This document shows positions 13,401 to 21,062 of a stretch of 64,000 nucleotides of DNA, piece after piece. The DNA is taken from NCBI GenBank assembly GCA_035578905.1, contig JAQJVL010000002.1:4687229-4751228 (forward strand), written 5' to 3'. The notes beneath the pieces are model-generated. The model had not been told where the DNA came from and did not search any database. It saw only the letters and a list, made by a program, of their open reading frames with translations. A program made the translations under genes and the position numbers. Source of the DNA: Stictocephala bisonia. Lineage: Eukaryota > Arthropoda > Insecta > Hemiptera > Membracidae. How positions within the stretch are numbered: the first letter of the stretch is position 1; each line of letters starts with the position of its first letter.

Positions 13401-16400
13401 TAAGGTAAAGAAACAATACAAAACAAGGTGAGCATTACTGATAAATACGTTCGGGCCAGGATTTGAACCTGCGCTATTTCTAACTCAGGCTTAACCTCAA
13501 CAAGCCCTGATGCCTTAGACTAGTTATTCCCTATCAGTGGTTCTGAAGAGCATTTCCAATTGAGTGCAGATTTTTAAATCAGGAAAAAAAGGGAAATATT
13601 TTAATAAAGTGGGAAATGTAATTTTTAAGGAGGGAAATTTTATTTTCTAACTGTTAACTCTGTTTCAGCAGAATAGAATGCTTCACCTACTGTACGGTGA
13701 TCTCTGTTAAGGTTTTATGTTTAAAATTAAGTAAAAGTAATTTACAAAACTTTGTAATGTAATCATAATTAATTTCTCCTCTTGATTAACAAGGATTTAT
13801 GTAAATTAGCAAATTTGTAGTTCATAGATACAACTGGTGGTACGCCAAGTCACTGATAAAGCCTCAGGTGTTACTCTAGTACTAAAAGGTTGGAAACCCC
13901 CGCATTAGACCATTCGGCCACTGGCTTACCATTTTTTATGTGAATAGCAATATATTAGACTTGACAGAAGGAAACTTCAAACTTTTCTTGTTGATCCAAT
14001 GGCTTGATTTTTCTATTTGTTTTCATTTCTATTAAATTATATTTTCCAAGTCAATCATCATACTATGATGCAACTGTCAATGGCAATAAAGTAAATCATT
14101 GACAGTAATCAAAATATACAATATTGATACATCAAACTTCCTCTAATCCAGCACAATCGGAAACGGAAGCGTTCCAGATTACAAGATCTACAGAATAACA
14201 TTTACAAGTACTTAAAATAACATGAAAATCTGGAACTAAATGAAAAATTATAGTAAAGCATGTTTTTGTTCTTCAAATAGCTGATTAGTAACAATATACA
14301 ACTTATTACAAGCATTATTTTACAACCGTACATAAATAATAAAAAAAAAAAAGAAAAAAAATACAATAATGTGTCTTTTTTTAACTTTGATTAGAGCAAG
14401 ATTGTTGATTCAAATCTGTGAGATTGTAATTTGCAACAGAAGCCATTCAAAGAAATCTCTGTCAGTTTATTTTTTAGTCTCCTATCTTTGTTATTTTGTA
14501 TTAACTCAGTTCACGAACTGACTTAAAAAACTAATAAAAACAAGTTTGTAATTTAAAGAAAACATAGCAATAAAGCAGCGTAAGCGACGCTGTAGACAAA
14601 ATGTTTTAACACTGACGAGTAACGTAAACAATGCCACAGGGGCAGAGAATGGAACTTGATTGACAATCCTACATGATGTCACCTGAAGTCAGACAAAAAT
14701 TACGTCTGGCCAGTGACACCTTTACAGCCCCGATAGCTACATACACTGTTGGTTCAGAGAAAACAACTTTGAAAAATTAAATACCGAGCTTTTGCGATTT
14801 TTAAACATTTGTTTTACTTTCCAAAAGTTGTGCCAGAGCACAGTATGCCGGATTAAAGGAAGTTTACTGTACTACCTTTGACGTGAGTATTGACGTACGT
14901 GGGGGGGGGGTGGCATAAATGTATGGGGTGGGCCACTTCATTCATTAAACCCAGTAAATGGAAATGAGTCAGCCCTATTATAACCAATTCAAGTTTCCCA
15001 ATATGAATTGTAGTTATTCAAGGCCAATATTTCTAGTTATAGAGGTCAAATTACAGAGGTCAGGATTTGTTTGAATTTTGATTGTAATTGAAGTCGGCTT
15101 TGAGTTCTAGAGGTCAGGATATTCCAAATTTAAATAACCGGGATAGCACTAAGTATTCAGTTATAGTATCTGCAAAGAAATCTCAAATATCCAACGAGTT
15201 TAGGGTCGTTTCGGCAGTCCTAAAGTTGGAATACCAAAAAATAAAGCCAGGTAGACCTGCACCCTATTATCTATTGACTGTCGAGTTACCCAGCCTGTCG
15301 AGTTATCGGGTATCGAGTTAGTGAGATTTATTGTACTTCAAAAAATATAAAAAAATATTTTCCTAGGGAGAGACACAAATTTTAATTTTTAGATGTTTGC
15401 AGTTTGAAGAGGTATTCGAATTAGTGAGTTTTAACCACTACGTTGTGTTTCATTGATAAAATCAACTTTCAAGTTTCCAGTCTTAATATTAGGCAGACAC
15501 AACTGATTCTATTAGTCTAAATTCTCAATAAGGCTTTCCTATAGCGATTCATGACTCCACAAGTTTGCCATTAGGTGATTAACTCGCGAGCACACGCACC
15601 CCTTTTGTGACGTCTCAGCACGCGGGACGGCAAATTGCTCACACAGCATTTAGGCTACCCTAATGCCTTGGTTTACATATTTATTTTTGTGACAATTTTT
15701 TTTAAAAATATGGTTCCTTTTGAGTTTTTTAAGGTGTAGCTTTCATATATATCTATGATATTAGTTGAAAGAAAAATTGAATTCAAATCGTTTGCAAATG
15801 GCATAACTCAATACCATCATGAGGACACGCACCGTTAGCAAACTGCCGTACTTTGAAAAATCTCAAACATAACGCGGTAGACCACCCTGTTAGCAAACTG
15901 CCACTTTTATTGGGAAAGGTTTGCGGGTAAAAAAAACTATAATTCAATATTTCACAAGTAAAAAACATTTATTTTACATAAGTACAAAAGTAATACGAAA
16001 TGTTTTATCATTAGAACGTGAAAGCACGCACGTTAGCAAATTGCTCACGATTCACTGCACGACACACAAACACTTTGAATTACTCACTCCAATGGTCCGT
16101 GACCAACTGGCGAACGTCAAGGGCGTGTCGAGGGAGGGGCAAGGAGGGATAAGCTGGCCGCATACCCCAACTCGCTCAGTAGCCCCAAAGATCTGCCCGC
16201 ATTTCTATTGGTGCGGCAATTTGCTGACGGGTGCGTGTGCTCGCGTGTTAATTTCTGTCCATTAAACGCTCTTTGTATTAAAATAAAACCAAATAACAGC
16301 ACTTATTAGTAGCTTTCAATGTAAGATTTATTCTCAAAAGCTGCCAAGCCTAGACTGAACGTCACTGGTAGAAAAAAAGATTGTTAACTTTTGGATGATC

Positions 16401-16995
16401 ACATTAGTGTAGTCTACAGCCATCCAGATAATTTTTCTCGGTCCACAGCACTTTGAATATCTTACTTTTGGCATTATGTTCGTAACTAATATGAAAAAAT
16501 TACATGTTTGTAATAAAAGCTAATTTTAAAATGTTGCCAATATTCACATATATAGGTATTGTAGGAGGTTATCATACTTTATTTTAAATGTATTTCTCGT
16601 AAGTGTTATTATAAATTGGTTTCTTTTTATCTGTAAATTAATGTACATGCTTATTGATTATTGGCTGTAAATTTATATGTATTTACAGCAAGGAAGGAAA
16701 AGGAGTGCATAGGAAGATTATAGAAGACAGTACAACTGACATTACCCCATGAATCTTTCTGGCCTGAGGATGTTAAACATGGTTTACCAATATCGAACAC
16801 CATAATATTTTTATATTTTGCACTAATATCTTAGTATATTTTAAACTAGCATTCTTGTTCTTATGGTTACAGATAGAGGTTGGGAGTACAAATGTTCGTG
16901 TAGGCAGCACAATATTTGGTCAGAGAGAGTACAAAAAACCTCAACCCAAGCTCGAAGAAACTGTGGCTCAATTGGCTGAAACTAAACTTACGTAG
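1306..16995 (+). CDS. PLPBP: PLPBP: pyridoxal phosphate homeostasis protein (gene span, 5' incomplete)
   Basis: This is a YggS/PROSC-family protein. It binds pyridoxal 5'-phosphate in a TIM-barrel fold without known catalytic activity and buffers or delivers PLP in the cytosol and mitochondria. Five exons (1306-1449, 3902-4118, 8450-8592, 9017-9115, 16873-16995) join in phase to about 241 codons; human PLPBP has 275. Each junction has AG/GT borders. Visible hallmarks are LVAVSKTK (the lysine after VS is the PLP-binding residue by homology), [46 protein letters not shown] and [18 protein letters not shown]. The protein ends at TAG 16993-16995. The missing part is the N-terminal helix of about 35 residues, probably on an upstream exon. 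Introns of 2.5, 4.3, 0.4 and 7.8 kb are filled with mobile elements. No frameshift or internal stop is seen, so the gene is probably functional. Confidence 0.95.
2714..2870 (+). repeat. tRNA-derived SINE (family C)
   Basis: GTGGCTCAGTGGTTAAGAC (A box) and AGGTTTAAATCCCC (B box) lie about 45 bases apart, the spacing of a tRNA-derived Pol III promoter. A non-tRNA body follows (ACGGTCGGTACTTCACGTG). A second copy lies on the minus strand near 7085-7195. It is not a true tRNA, because no acceptor stem pairs and there is no clean cloverleaf. It sits in the PLPBP intron 1450-3901; the rest of that intron shows nothing recognisable. Confidence 0.65.
3902..4118 (+). CDS. PLPBP: PLPBP exon: FIGNLQTNK to NTSGE region
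   Basis: Begins [20 protein letters not shown] and ends at QINTSGED; 217 nt, entering in phase 0 and leaving in phase 1. The acceptor is ATTACAG and the donor is G|GTAAGC at 4119. The ETVDSVKLA and QINTSGE blocks match the family closely. Confidence 0.94.
4240..5290 (+). mobile_element. 5'-truncated LINE with RNase H domain
   Basis: A 258-codon frame open from 4392 to 5168 encodes an RNase H domain and C-terminal region of a non-LTR retrotransposon of an RNase H-bearing clade (I/R1-like). The catalytic acidic residues are visible: [20 protein letters not shown] and TGNEEADLL. After the RNase H, a cysteine-rich motif reads [18 protein letters not shown]. The frame can be followed upstream of 4392 ([11 protein letters not shown]) but is soon lost, and no reverse transcriptase precedes it, so the copy is 5'-truncated. 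It lies in sense orientation in the PLPBP intron 4119-8449. The remainder of that intron beyond the listed elements shows nothing recognisable. Confidence 0.8.
5459..6912. mobile_element. pogo/Tigger-like DNA element, TA-flanked
   Basis: The left end CAGTAAACCTCTTTTTATTG and the reverse complement of the right end, CAGTAAACTTCGTTTTATCC, form imperfect terminal inverted repeats. Similarity continues inward (GGGACTAATTTGGCGATT against GAACCCAAATTATCCCGATT). A TA dinucleotide flanks each side, as expected for the Tc1/mariner/pogo superfamily. The 1.45-kb interior has no recognisable transposase, so it is probably non-autonomous or badly decayed. Confidence 0.65.
7085..7195 (-). repeat. tRNA-derived SINE (family C), minus strand
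   Basis: On the minus strand this reads GTTGGCTCAGTGACAAAGGC (A box), then AAAGTTCGAATCCCCAACTG (B box) and CCAGTCAGTACTTAAC. It matches the copy at 2714-2870 in the same order, including the sequence after the B box. It lies in the PLPBP intron 4119-8449. Confidence 0.6.
8450..8592 (+). CDS. PLPBP: PLPBP exon: GLMTIG region
   Basis: Completes the split codon as alanine and reads [16 protein letters not shown] through [16 protein letters not shown] to NPDFQ; 143 nt, phase 1 in and phase 0 out. The acceptor is CTGCAG at 8444-8449 and the donor is CAG|GTAATT at 8593. An upstream AG in the same open stretch (near 8420) would add residues that do not fit the family. Confidence 0.94.
9017..9115 (+). 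CDS. PLPBP: PLPBP exon: [10 protein letters not shown] region
   Basis: 33 codons, phase 0 at both ends: [14 protein letters not shown] and then [17 protein letters not shown]. The SMGMS block is a conserved phosphate-binding part of the family. The acceptor is TTTTAG and the donor is GCT|GTAAGT at 9116. Confidence 0.94.
9502..9544 (-). ncRNA. Hammerhead-ribozyme-like motif (degenerate)
   Basis: On the minus strand: CTTT, CTGAAGA (9534-9540), a weak hairpin region, CGAAA, palindrome ATACGTAT (9507-9514), A, GGAG. CTTT and GGAG can form a 4-bp stem I with two G-U pairs. Stem II is poor (GC/GC only), so activity is doubtful. Confidence 0.35.
9614..12628. mobile_element. hAT-like element, 3.0 kb, non-autonomous
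   Basis: The ends are TAGGGGTGTGCGAGTAGC on the left and, as reverse complement, TAGAGGTGTGTAAGTAGC on the right, which is hAT-style. The flanking octamers AACACATG (9606-9613) and GACCCATG (12629-12636) agree at 6 of 8 positions, consistent with an aged 8-bp target duplication. No transposase is recognisable. The interior is rich in GTTAC/GTAAC and GTTATAAC-like motifs (10.4-10.9 kb and 11.7-11.8 kb), and it hosts a piggyBac-like insertion at 10892-11718. Confidence 0.6.
10892..11718. mobile_element. piggyBac-like MITE, TTAA-flanked
   Basis: TTAA (10888-10891) precedes CCCTTACCATGCC, and GGCGTTCTAAGGG precedes TTAA (11719-11722). The ends are imperfect inverted repeats starting CCCTTA, and TTAA is the target of the piggyBac superfamily. 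Three subterminal repeats of the type ACGCCACAANCGCATATACN lie in the left half (near 10901, 10948 and 11146). There is no coding sequence. It sits inside the hAT-like element. Confidence 0.75.
13360..13925 (-). repeat. tRNA-derived SINE (family B) interrupted by a hAT-like fragment
   Basis: On the minus strand the sequence reads GCGCAGGTTCAAATCCTGGCC (B box) and then a body (TTTATCAGTAATGCTCACC, then AAGTTCCCTG) that matches the copy at 59200-59345. The A box half (CAGTGGCCGAATGGTCTAATGC) is displaced to 13903-13925. The displacement is explained by an insertion of about 370 bp, approximately 13535-13901, with hAT-like ends (CAGTGGTTCT and GGTTGGAAACCCCC) and a GGTGGTACGCC stretch like the hAT at 59929. 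The target duplication is unclear. Confidence 0.5.
14130..14869. mobile_element. pogo/Tigger-like element, TA-flanked
   Basis: The left end CATCAAACTTCCTCTAATCC and the reverse complement of the right end, CAGTAAACTTCCTTTAATCC, are imperfect inverted repeats flanked by TA. The consensus is close to that of the elements at 5459 and 17740. No transposase is recognisable in 740 bp. A G10 homopolymer follows near 14901. Confidence 0.6.
15583..16247. mobile_element. TTAA-flanked MITE with repeated subterminal motif
   Basis: TTAA at 15579-15582 and 16248-16251 flank the inverted repeats CTCGCGAGCACACGCACC and (reverse complement of the right end) CACGCGAGCACACGCACC. About five copies of a motif like GTTAGCAAANTGCC/CAC occur inside, in both orientations. 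There is no coding sequence. The TTAA target suggests the piggyBac superfamily, although the end is not the usual CCCT or CCC. Confidence 0.65.
16873..16995 (+). CDS. PLPBP: PLPBP last coding exon
   Basis: Reads [20 protein letters not shown], then a less conserved tail ending in AETKLT and TAG. The acceptor is GTTACAG at 16866-16872. The VGSTNVR.GSTIFG block is the C-terminal PLP-phosphate-binding strand of the family. A 3' UTR follows. Confidence 0.95.
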   Translation: MEVGSTNVRVGSTIFGQREYKKPQPKLEETVAQLAETKLT

Positions 16996-17202
16996 TCTTA
17001 AGTCAAACAATGCAAAGCGAGTTTATTTTGGTCATAGCCTATATGAAAAGTGTCTGTAGCATAAGTTATTTGTGAATGGGTGAATTTCTTAATTAGCTAA
17101 GGTAGATGTACCAACATATGTAAACATTTTTTTAGTCATAAATCAGTAATTAAATGTGATAATTTTTTTATGTTCAATATGTAAATAAGTTTCATGACCA
17201 GT

Positions 17203-17233
17203 AATAAAATAATTCTTTTACGATGCAAATAAA
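17203..17233 (+). promoter_or_regulatory. Polyadenylation signals of PLPBP
   Basis: Two AATAAA hexamers, at 17203-17208 and 17228-17233, lie about 210-240 bases after the PLPBP stop codon, a plausible 3' UTR length. A further AATAAA occurs near 17684 and could serve a longer transcript. Confidence 0.55.
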
Positions 17234-17757
17234 GTATCCGAGATTTTTTTTAACAAGTTAAGAATAATTTCCTACTGTTCATACTTATTATTAGAAGACA
17301 TGATCTTTTTATAGTTGTTTACCTTGAGAAACTCATATAAATTCATATAGTTTTAATTTAACAAAATTAAAAATGTTGTATGACATAAAAATTTTTGTTT
17401 ATATAGAACTACTTATGTATACACAGAATAGTATAGCAATATCATATTTAATGATAAGATCAAAAGGCAGAGAGACATTACCTTTGGCCATATTCCCTTA
17501 CTTGATTTATAGTAGAAAGTCTACCAAATAATTTAAAATAAAGGAAAAAAATAATATATTTAAAATGTCTTGATATCAAAGCATTGTAAATTGTTATATT
17601 TATATTAAGCTTTATTTTGCTTTCTTGTTCTAGTTTTAGTTTATTTATAATGATTTATATTGTATATATCATGTACTATATGAAATAAAGAGAATTTAAT
17701 TCGCCCTCCGAGTAATTTTTTCAATTCCACAGACGAGTACAGTAGAACCTCTTTAAT

Positions 17758-18085
17758 AATACTGGTTAAATTACCTTTTTTCCTGTCAACAGTTCTTCAA
17801 ACATAATCTGATATGTACATTTCGAAGCATAGAGCTTCATCATCAGGCTTTCCAAAAACGTCACTATTTACATTACACTCGAGAGTGTAATGTAAATAGT
17901 GTAAATATTTACATACAGAGTGTAATGTAAATAGTGACGTTTTTGGAAAGCCTGATGATGAAGCTCTATGCTTCGAAATGTACATAGCAGATTATGTTTG
18001 AAGAACTGTTGACAGGAAAAAAGGTAATTTAACCAGTATTATTTCTATAATATAACAGTTCTGGAGGCTAATAAAACAAAATGAA
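17758..18085. mobile_element. Foldback element with hammerhead-like modules in each arm
   Basis: Near-perfect inverted arms (about 17755-17890 and 17905-18043) begin AATAATACTGG and end CCAGTATTATT; the right end has an extra A-rich tail to 18085. The 15-mer TAGAACCTCTTTAAT occurs perfectly at 17743-17757 and 18086-18100, directly flanking the unit, which marks a target duplication. Each arm contains CTGATGA, hairpin GAAGC/GCTTC, GAAA and palindrome ATGTACAT (right arm 17952-17985; left arm on the minus strand). A 15-bp duplication is unlike most cut-and-paste elements but compatible with a retroelement such as a Penelope-like element. Confidence 0.7.
17948..17992 (+). ncRNA. Hammerhead-ribozyme-like motif
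   Basis: CTGATGA 17952-17958, one extra T, stem II GAAGC (17960-17964) and GCTTC (17970-17974), GAAA 17975-17978 overlapping palindrome ATGTACAT 17978-17985, then A. Only about 2 bp of stem I (GC/GC) is visible. The mirror copy is on the minus strand around 17805-17851. Confidence 0.45.
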
Positions 18086-18559
18086 TAGAACCTCTTTAAT
18101 CCGAACTAACTGGGACCAGGGGTAGTTCGGACTAAGGAATGTTCGGATTACAGAACATATTGTTGCTTTTACATAACAATAGCTAAAACGTGGCTAAAAT
18201 GGATCGTAATTGTTGCTGGAAAAGTGAAAAATGCTTTATAAAGTAAAATACAGTGTTTATTTAATACAGTAGTAAACATAGTGAATAAACAGTACTGTTT
18301 CGCGCGCATTCCGTTGTAGTTCATTCAACGGCCAACGTTAAACGGCTCCTGCGGCGGCGTTCGGATTACGGGGGTTCGGATTAAAGAGGTTCTACTGTAT
18401 TTGATACTGTAGTAAAACCTCACTAACTCAACACTTTCCGGACCCAAAAGTTTTCAATTTTGGTGGTTGTCAAGCTATCCAGAACTTAGAATTTGTAATG
18501 GGTTTTGGTAGATGAACTCACAACAGACTTTAGTTACCTCATAAATGTATTCCTTCGTG

Positions 18560-19300
18560 TATGTAGTTATTGTATATATCGTCAGCTCCTCTCTTCAGGT
18601 TAAGCTTACTTACTTTTACCTCCAGGATAAAAAGTCCGGCTACAATGAGGATGTTCAGTTGTCTAAATGAGTCCCAGCATGTTACCTGTGGGCTAAGATC
18701 TGAGAGAATATGAATGACTTTTTTCTGGATTACCAGAATTCTTTAGAGCTTTATTTTAGAAGAGCTCTCTTAGATGGCCAGGCCAATATCGCAGGTGGGG
18801 CTCAAACAGAGTAAAGTAGGCTGCTTTGATCAAGTCAGCGAGGCTCACCTGTTTAAGTCTTCTCAAAATAAATAGTGAAGTGCTCGTTATGCAGAGCATG
18901 TCCACATGTAGGATTCAGGAGAGCTGGTCATCTATGATTATGTGAAAATATTTTGTCTGATGCACTCTTGTTACTTCAGCTATCTCATTATTTTTCTGCT
19001 TAGGTTCATCTGTTGAATCTTCTTCTCAACAAGAACCAGTTAATTTGCACTGCAGTACTGAAGAGCCATATTGATTGCTTTGTACGATTCTATCTCCAGA
19101 GCTTCCGGTGCTTGACTCTCGAAGAGGAGCGCCATTTCATCTGCATACATGAGCGACCCACAGTAGTTTTAGAGATAGCTTGGAAGATCACTTAGGCCTG
19201 CATGTGTAAGGATTGGCCCTAAGATGGATCCTTGAAGGAATTGACTTGACAAGGTCATTTGCTTAGATGTAGATCCTTTTAGTTCTGCAGTTCACGGTTG
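18560..19300 (-). pseudogene. Decayed LINE reverse transcriptase fragment
   Basis: On the minus strand, broken frames read GSILGPIL, then YADEMALLFESQAPEALEIE, SYKAINMALQYCSAN and, near 18600, LNILIVAGLFILEVK, the order of the palm and C-terminal parts of a non-LTR reverse transcriptase. The usual YADD is YADE here, and several stops are present. The copy lies between the two genes and is not functional. Confidence 0.7.
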
Positions 19301-19435
19301 TAATCTCCACAGTTGGTCTGGTTAAAAAAGTAACTTTTTAATTAATGTATTTCATGCCTTGTTAGTGCTAGCTATATACCTTCAACGTGAACAATTTTAC
19401 CAGGTATGAACAATTAAAGGAAAGCTCTTGACTAG

Positions 19436-20690
19436 TTTTTTTTTTTTTTTTTTTTTATCCCTGAAACTAAAAGCTATACAACTTTGTGCCAACATATACA
19501 TCATCCTCCTCTCTGTATATTCTGAAAGTACCTGACTGGGTTAGCTTTAATTCCTGTAGCTGCTCTATTTCCTGATTTCAGAACTTAAGCTATTTTTGCT
19601 CAAATTTATCCTTATATTGAAACTATGATGAAGATATTCATTCATAGTAATGTTCTCCCTTCATTCATATAAGAAATGTATTTTCCTTTAAAAATGACTA
19701 ACAAAAAAATTGGCTTACTAAAATTTTCCTTTAGATTGAGAAAACTTATCAACTAGAAGGAGACTTAAAAAGTAGGTATAGAGATCCTTCTCCCTCAAGA
19801 CTATAACAAGTTTAATTTTGTATCAAGACGCTGTGAGATTAACAGAGGAAATGCTTTACTTCTTGGATCAATAATGTTGAGAATATTTTTTAAATAATCC
19901 CAAAAGATTTTGGTGTGTTCTCCAAAGCAAAAGTTCTAAAATATTTTCAGTGTATCTGTCTTTAATGAGGTATGATGGTGACTTAAGTTTTCTCTGACAT
20001 GCCGTAATTATTGATTGATTACATCTCTTTGGTATTCTCAACACCAGATGGAGACACATCAACCACTGTCCAACATTTAAGCATATCTAGTGTCTTTGAA
20101 GCATCACTGTCACACTGTGGAAAGTTGAATCAGTTCTAGTCTGCCTTCACATTTCTAAGAGCACTGGTGTTGATCTTGTACCACATTCAGTTTTGAATTT
20201 TTTAGTATATCTTAGCTGACAACTCTTTGGTATACCTTCAAAATCTGAAACATAACCTAACATCTTGAAGGACCGCTTTTTGTCACAAATCATCCTATTG
20301 ATGATATCAAACTACAGGCCTTTTGCAACACAACATAGTTTTGTTAAAGTTTTCGAGAACCTAAATTTGATGACTGTTGGTCTAATAAAATGCAGGAAAA
20401 TTGCGTACCAGCGCCGTAGATGTAGTTAATGATGTTTACACTTTCTTGCCTTCTTGGGAATTCTGATACAGTTTCTCTTTAACGTTTTTGCCATCAACAA
20501 GTAGATCGACGAGGGTGTGATATTGTTCACGTCCACAGCAATTCTTTAAAGATGTACGTACACCCTGGGTAGTTCTAAACGAGCAACAAATCTGGTAGCT
20601 GGATTGTCACGATTTTGTGATCTCCCAGCTATTGCAGCTACCAGAAAACCTAAAATGGCCCTTTTGAGGACTAAGCTAATTTAAAATTAA
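19436..20690 (-). other. Unidentified minus-strand sequence ending in an A tail
   Basis: A run of 21 T at 19436-19456 is an A tail when read on the minus strand, so 19457 to about 20690 may be a reverse-transcribed insertion. Short minus-strand reading stretches such as ILGFLVAAIAGRSQNRDN, HTLVDLLVDGKNVKEKLYQ and VVDVSPSGVENTKEM look protein-like but are broken by stops and frame changes. I do not recognise the source; a decayed retroelement or a processed pseudogene are both possible. Confidence 0.3.
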
Positions 20691-21062
20691 TAGGTTCTGT
20701 TTTAAATGCAGTACATTTTAACGCTGAGGGCTTAAGCAAGGCGAAGAGTGAGTGCACCAGTAGGGTACTTCATGAAAACAATGTTGATATCATTGCACTC
20801 CAAGAAATCCATATCGAAGATAATAATAGTACAAGAGGCAATGTTCCCGAATACAGACTTGTTGATTCTATAGGGTTTATGGTATTGCAACTTACTGGAG
20901 GCATGACATTGAAAATGTGTCAGTTACCTATAAGAGACAAGACAAAGATGGTGACAGCATCCAAGTGTCAGAAACTACAAAAGTTAATGTTTATAAGCCT
21001 CCTAACATCCAGTGGCCTAACGATTGGATTTTGCCAAGTTTTGAATACCCAGCCCTCTATGT

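Larger units (their letters stand above)
17740..18397. mobile_element. pogo-like MITE, TA-flanked, split by a foldback element
   Basis: CAGTAGAACCTCTTTAAT at 17740-17757 and GGATTAAAGAGGTTCTACTG at the right end (to 18397) are terminal inverted repeats, with TA on both sides. The element is about 315 bp when the insertion at 17758-18085 and one copy of its target duplication are removed. A second internal CGGATTA repeat pair lies in both halves. It lies between PLPBP and TBC1D14. Confidence 0.7.

Noticed and set aside
1306..16995. Alanine-racemase-like enzyme instead of PLPBP
   Set aside because: The protein has only the barrel domain, ends shortly after STIFGQREY, and lacks the C-terminal beta domain of true racemases; the matches are those of the YggS/PLPBP family.
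15290..18480. Further pogo-like ends at about 15290-15331 (TCGAGTTAGTGAGATTTATT) and 18413-18440 (CTGTAGTAAAACCTCACTAA)
   Set aside because: The two ends are related in sequence, but they are 3.1 kb apart with PLPBP's last exon between them, and neither has a partner in the right orientation nearby. They are probably separate fragments, so no element is called.
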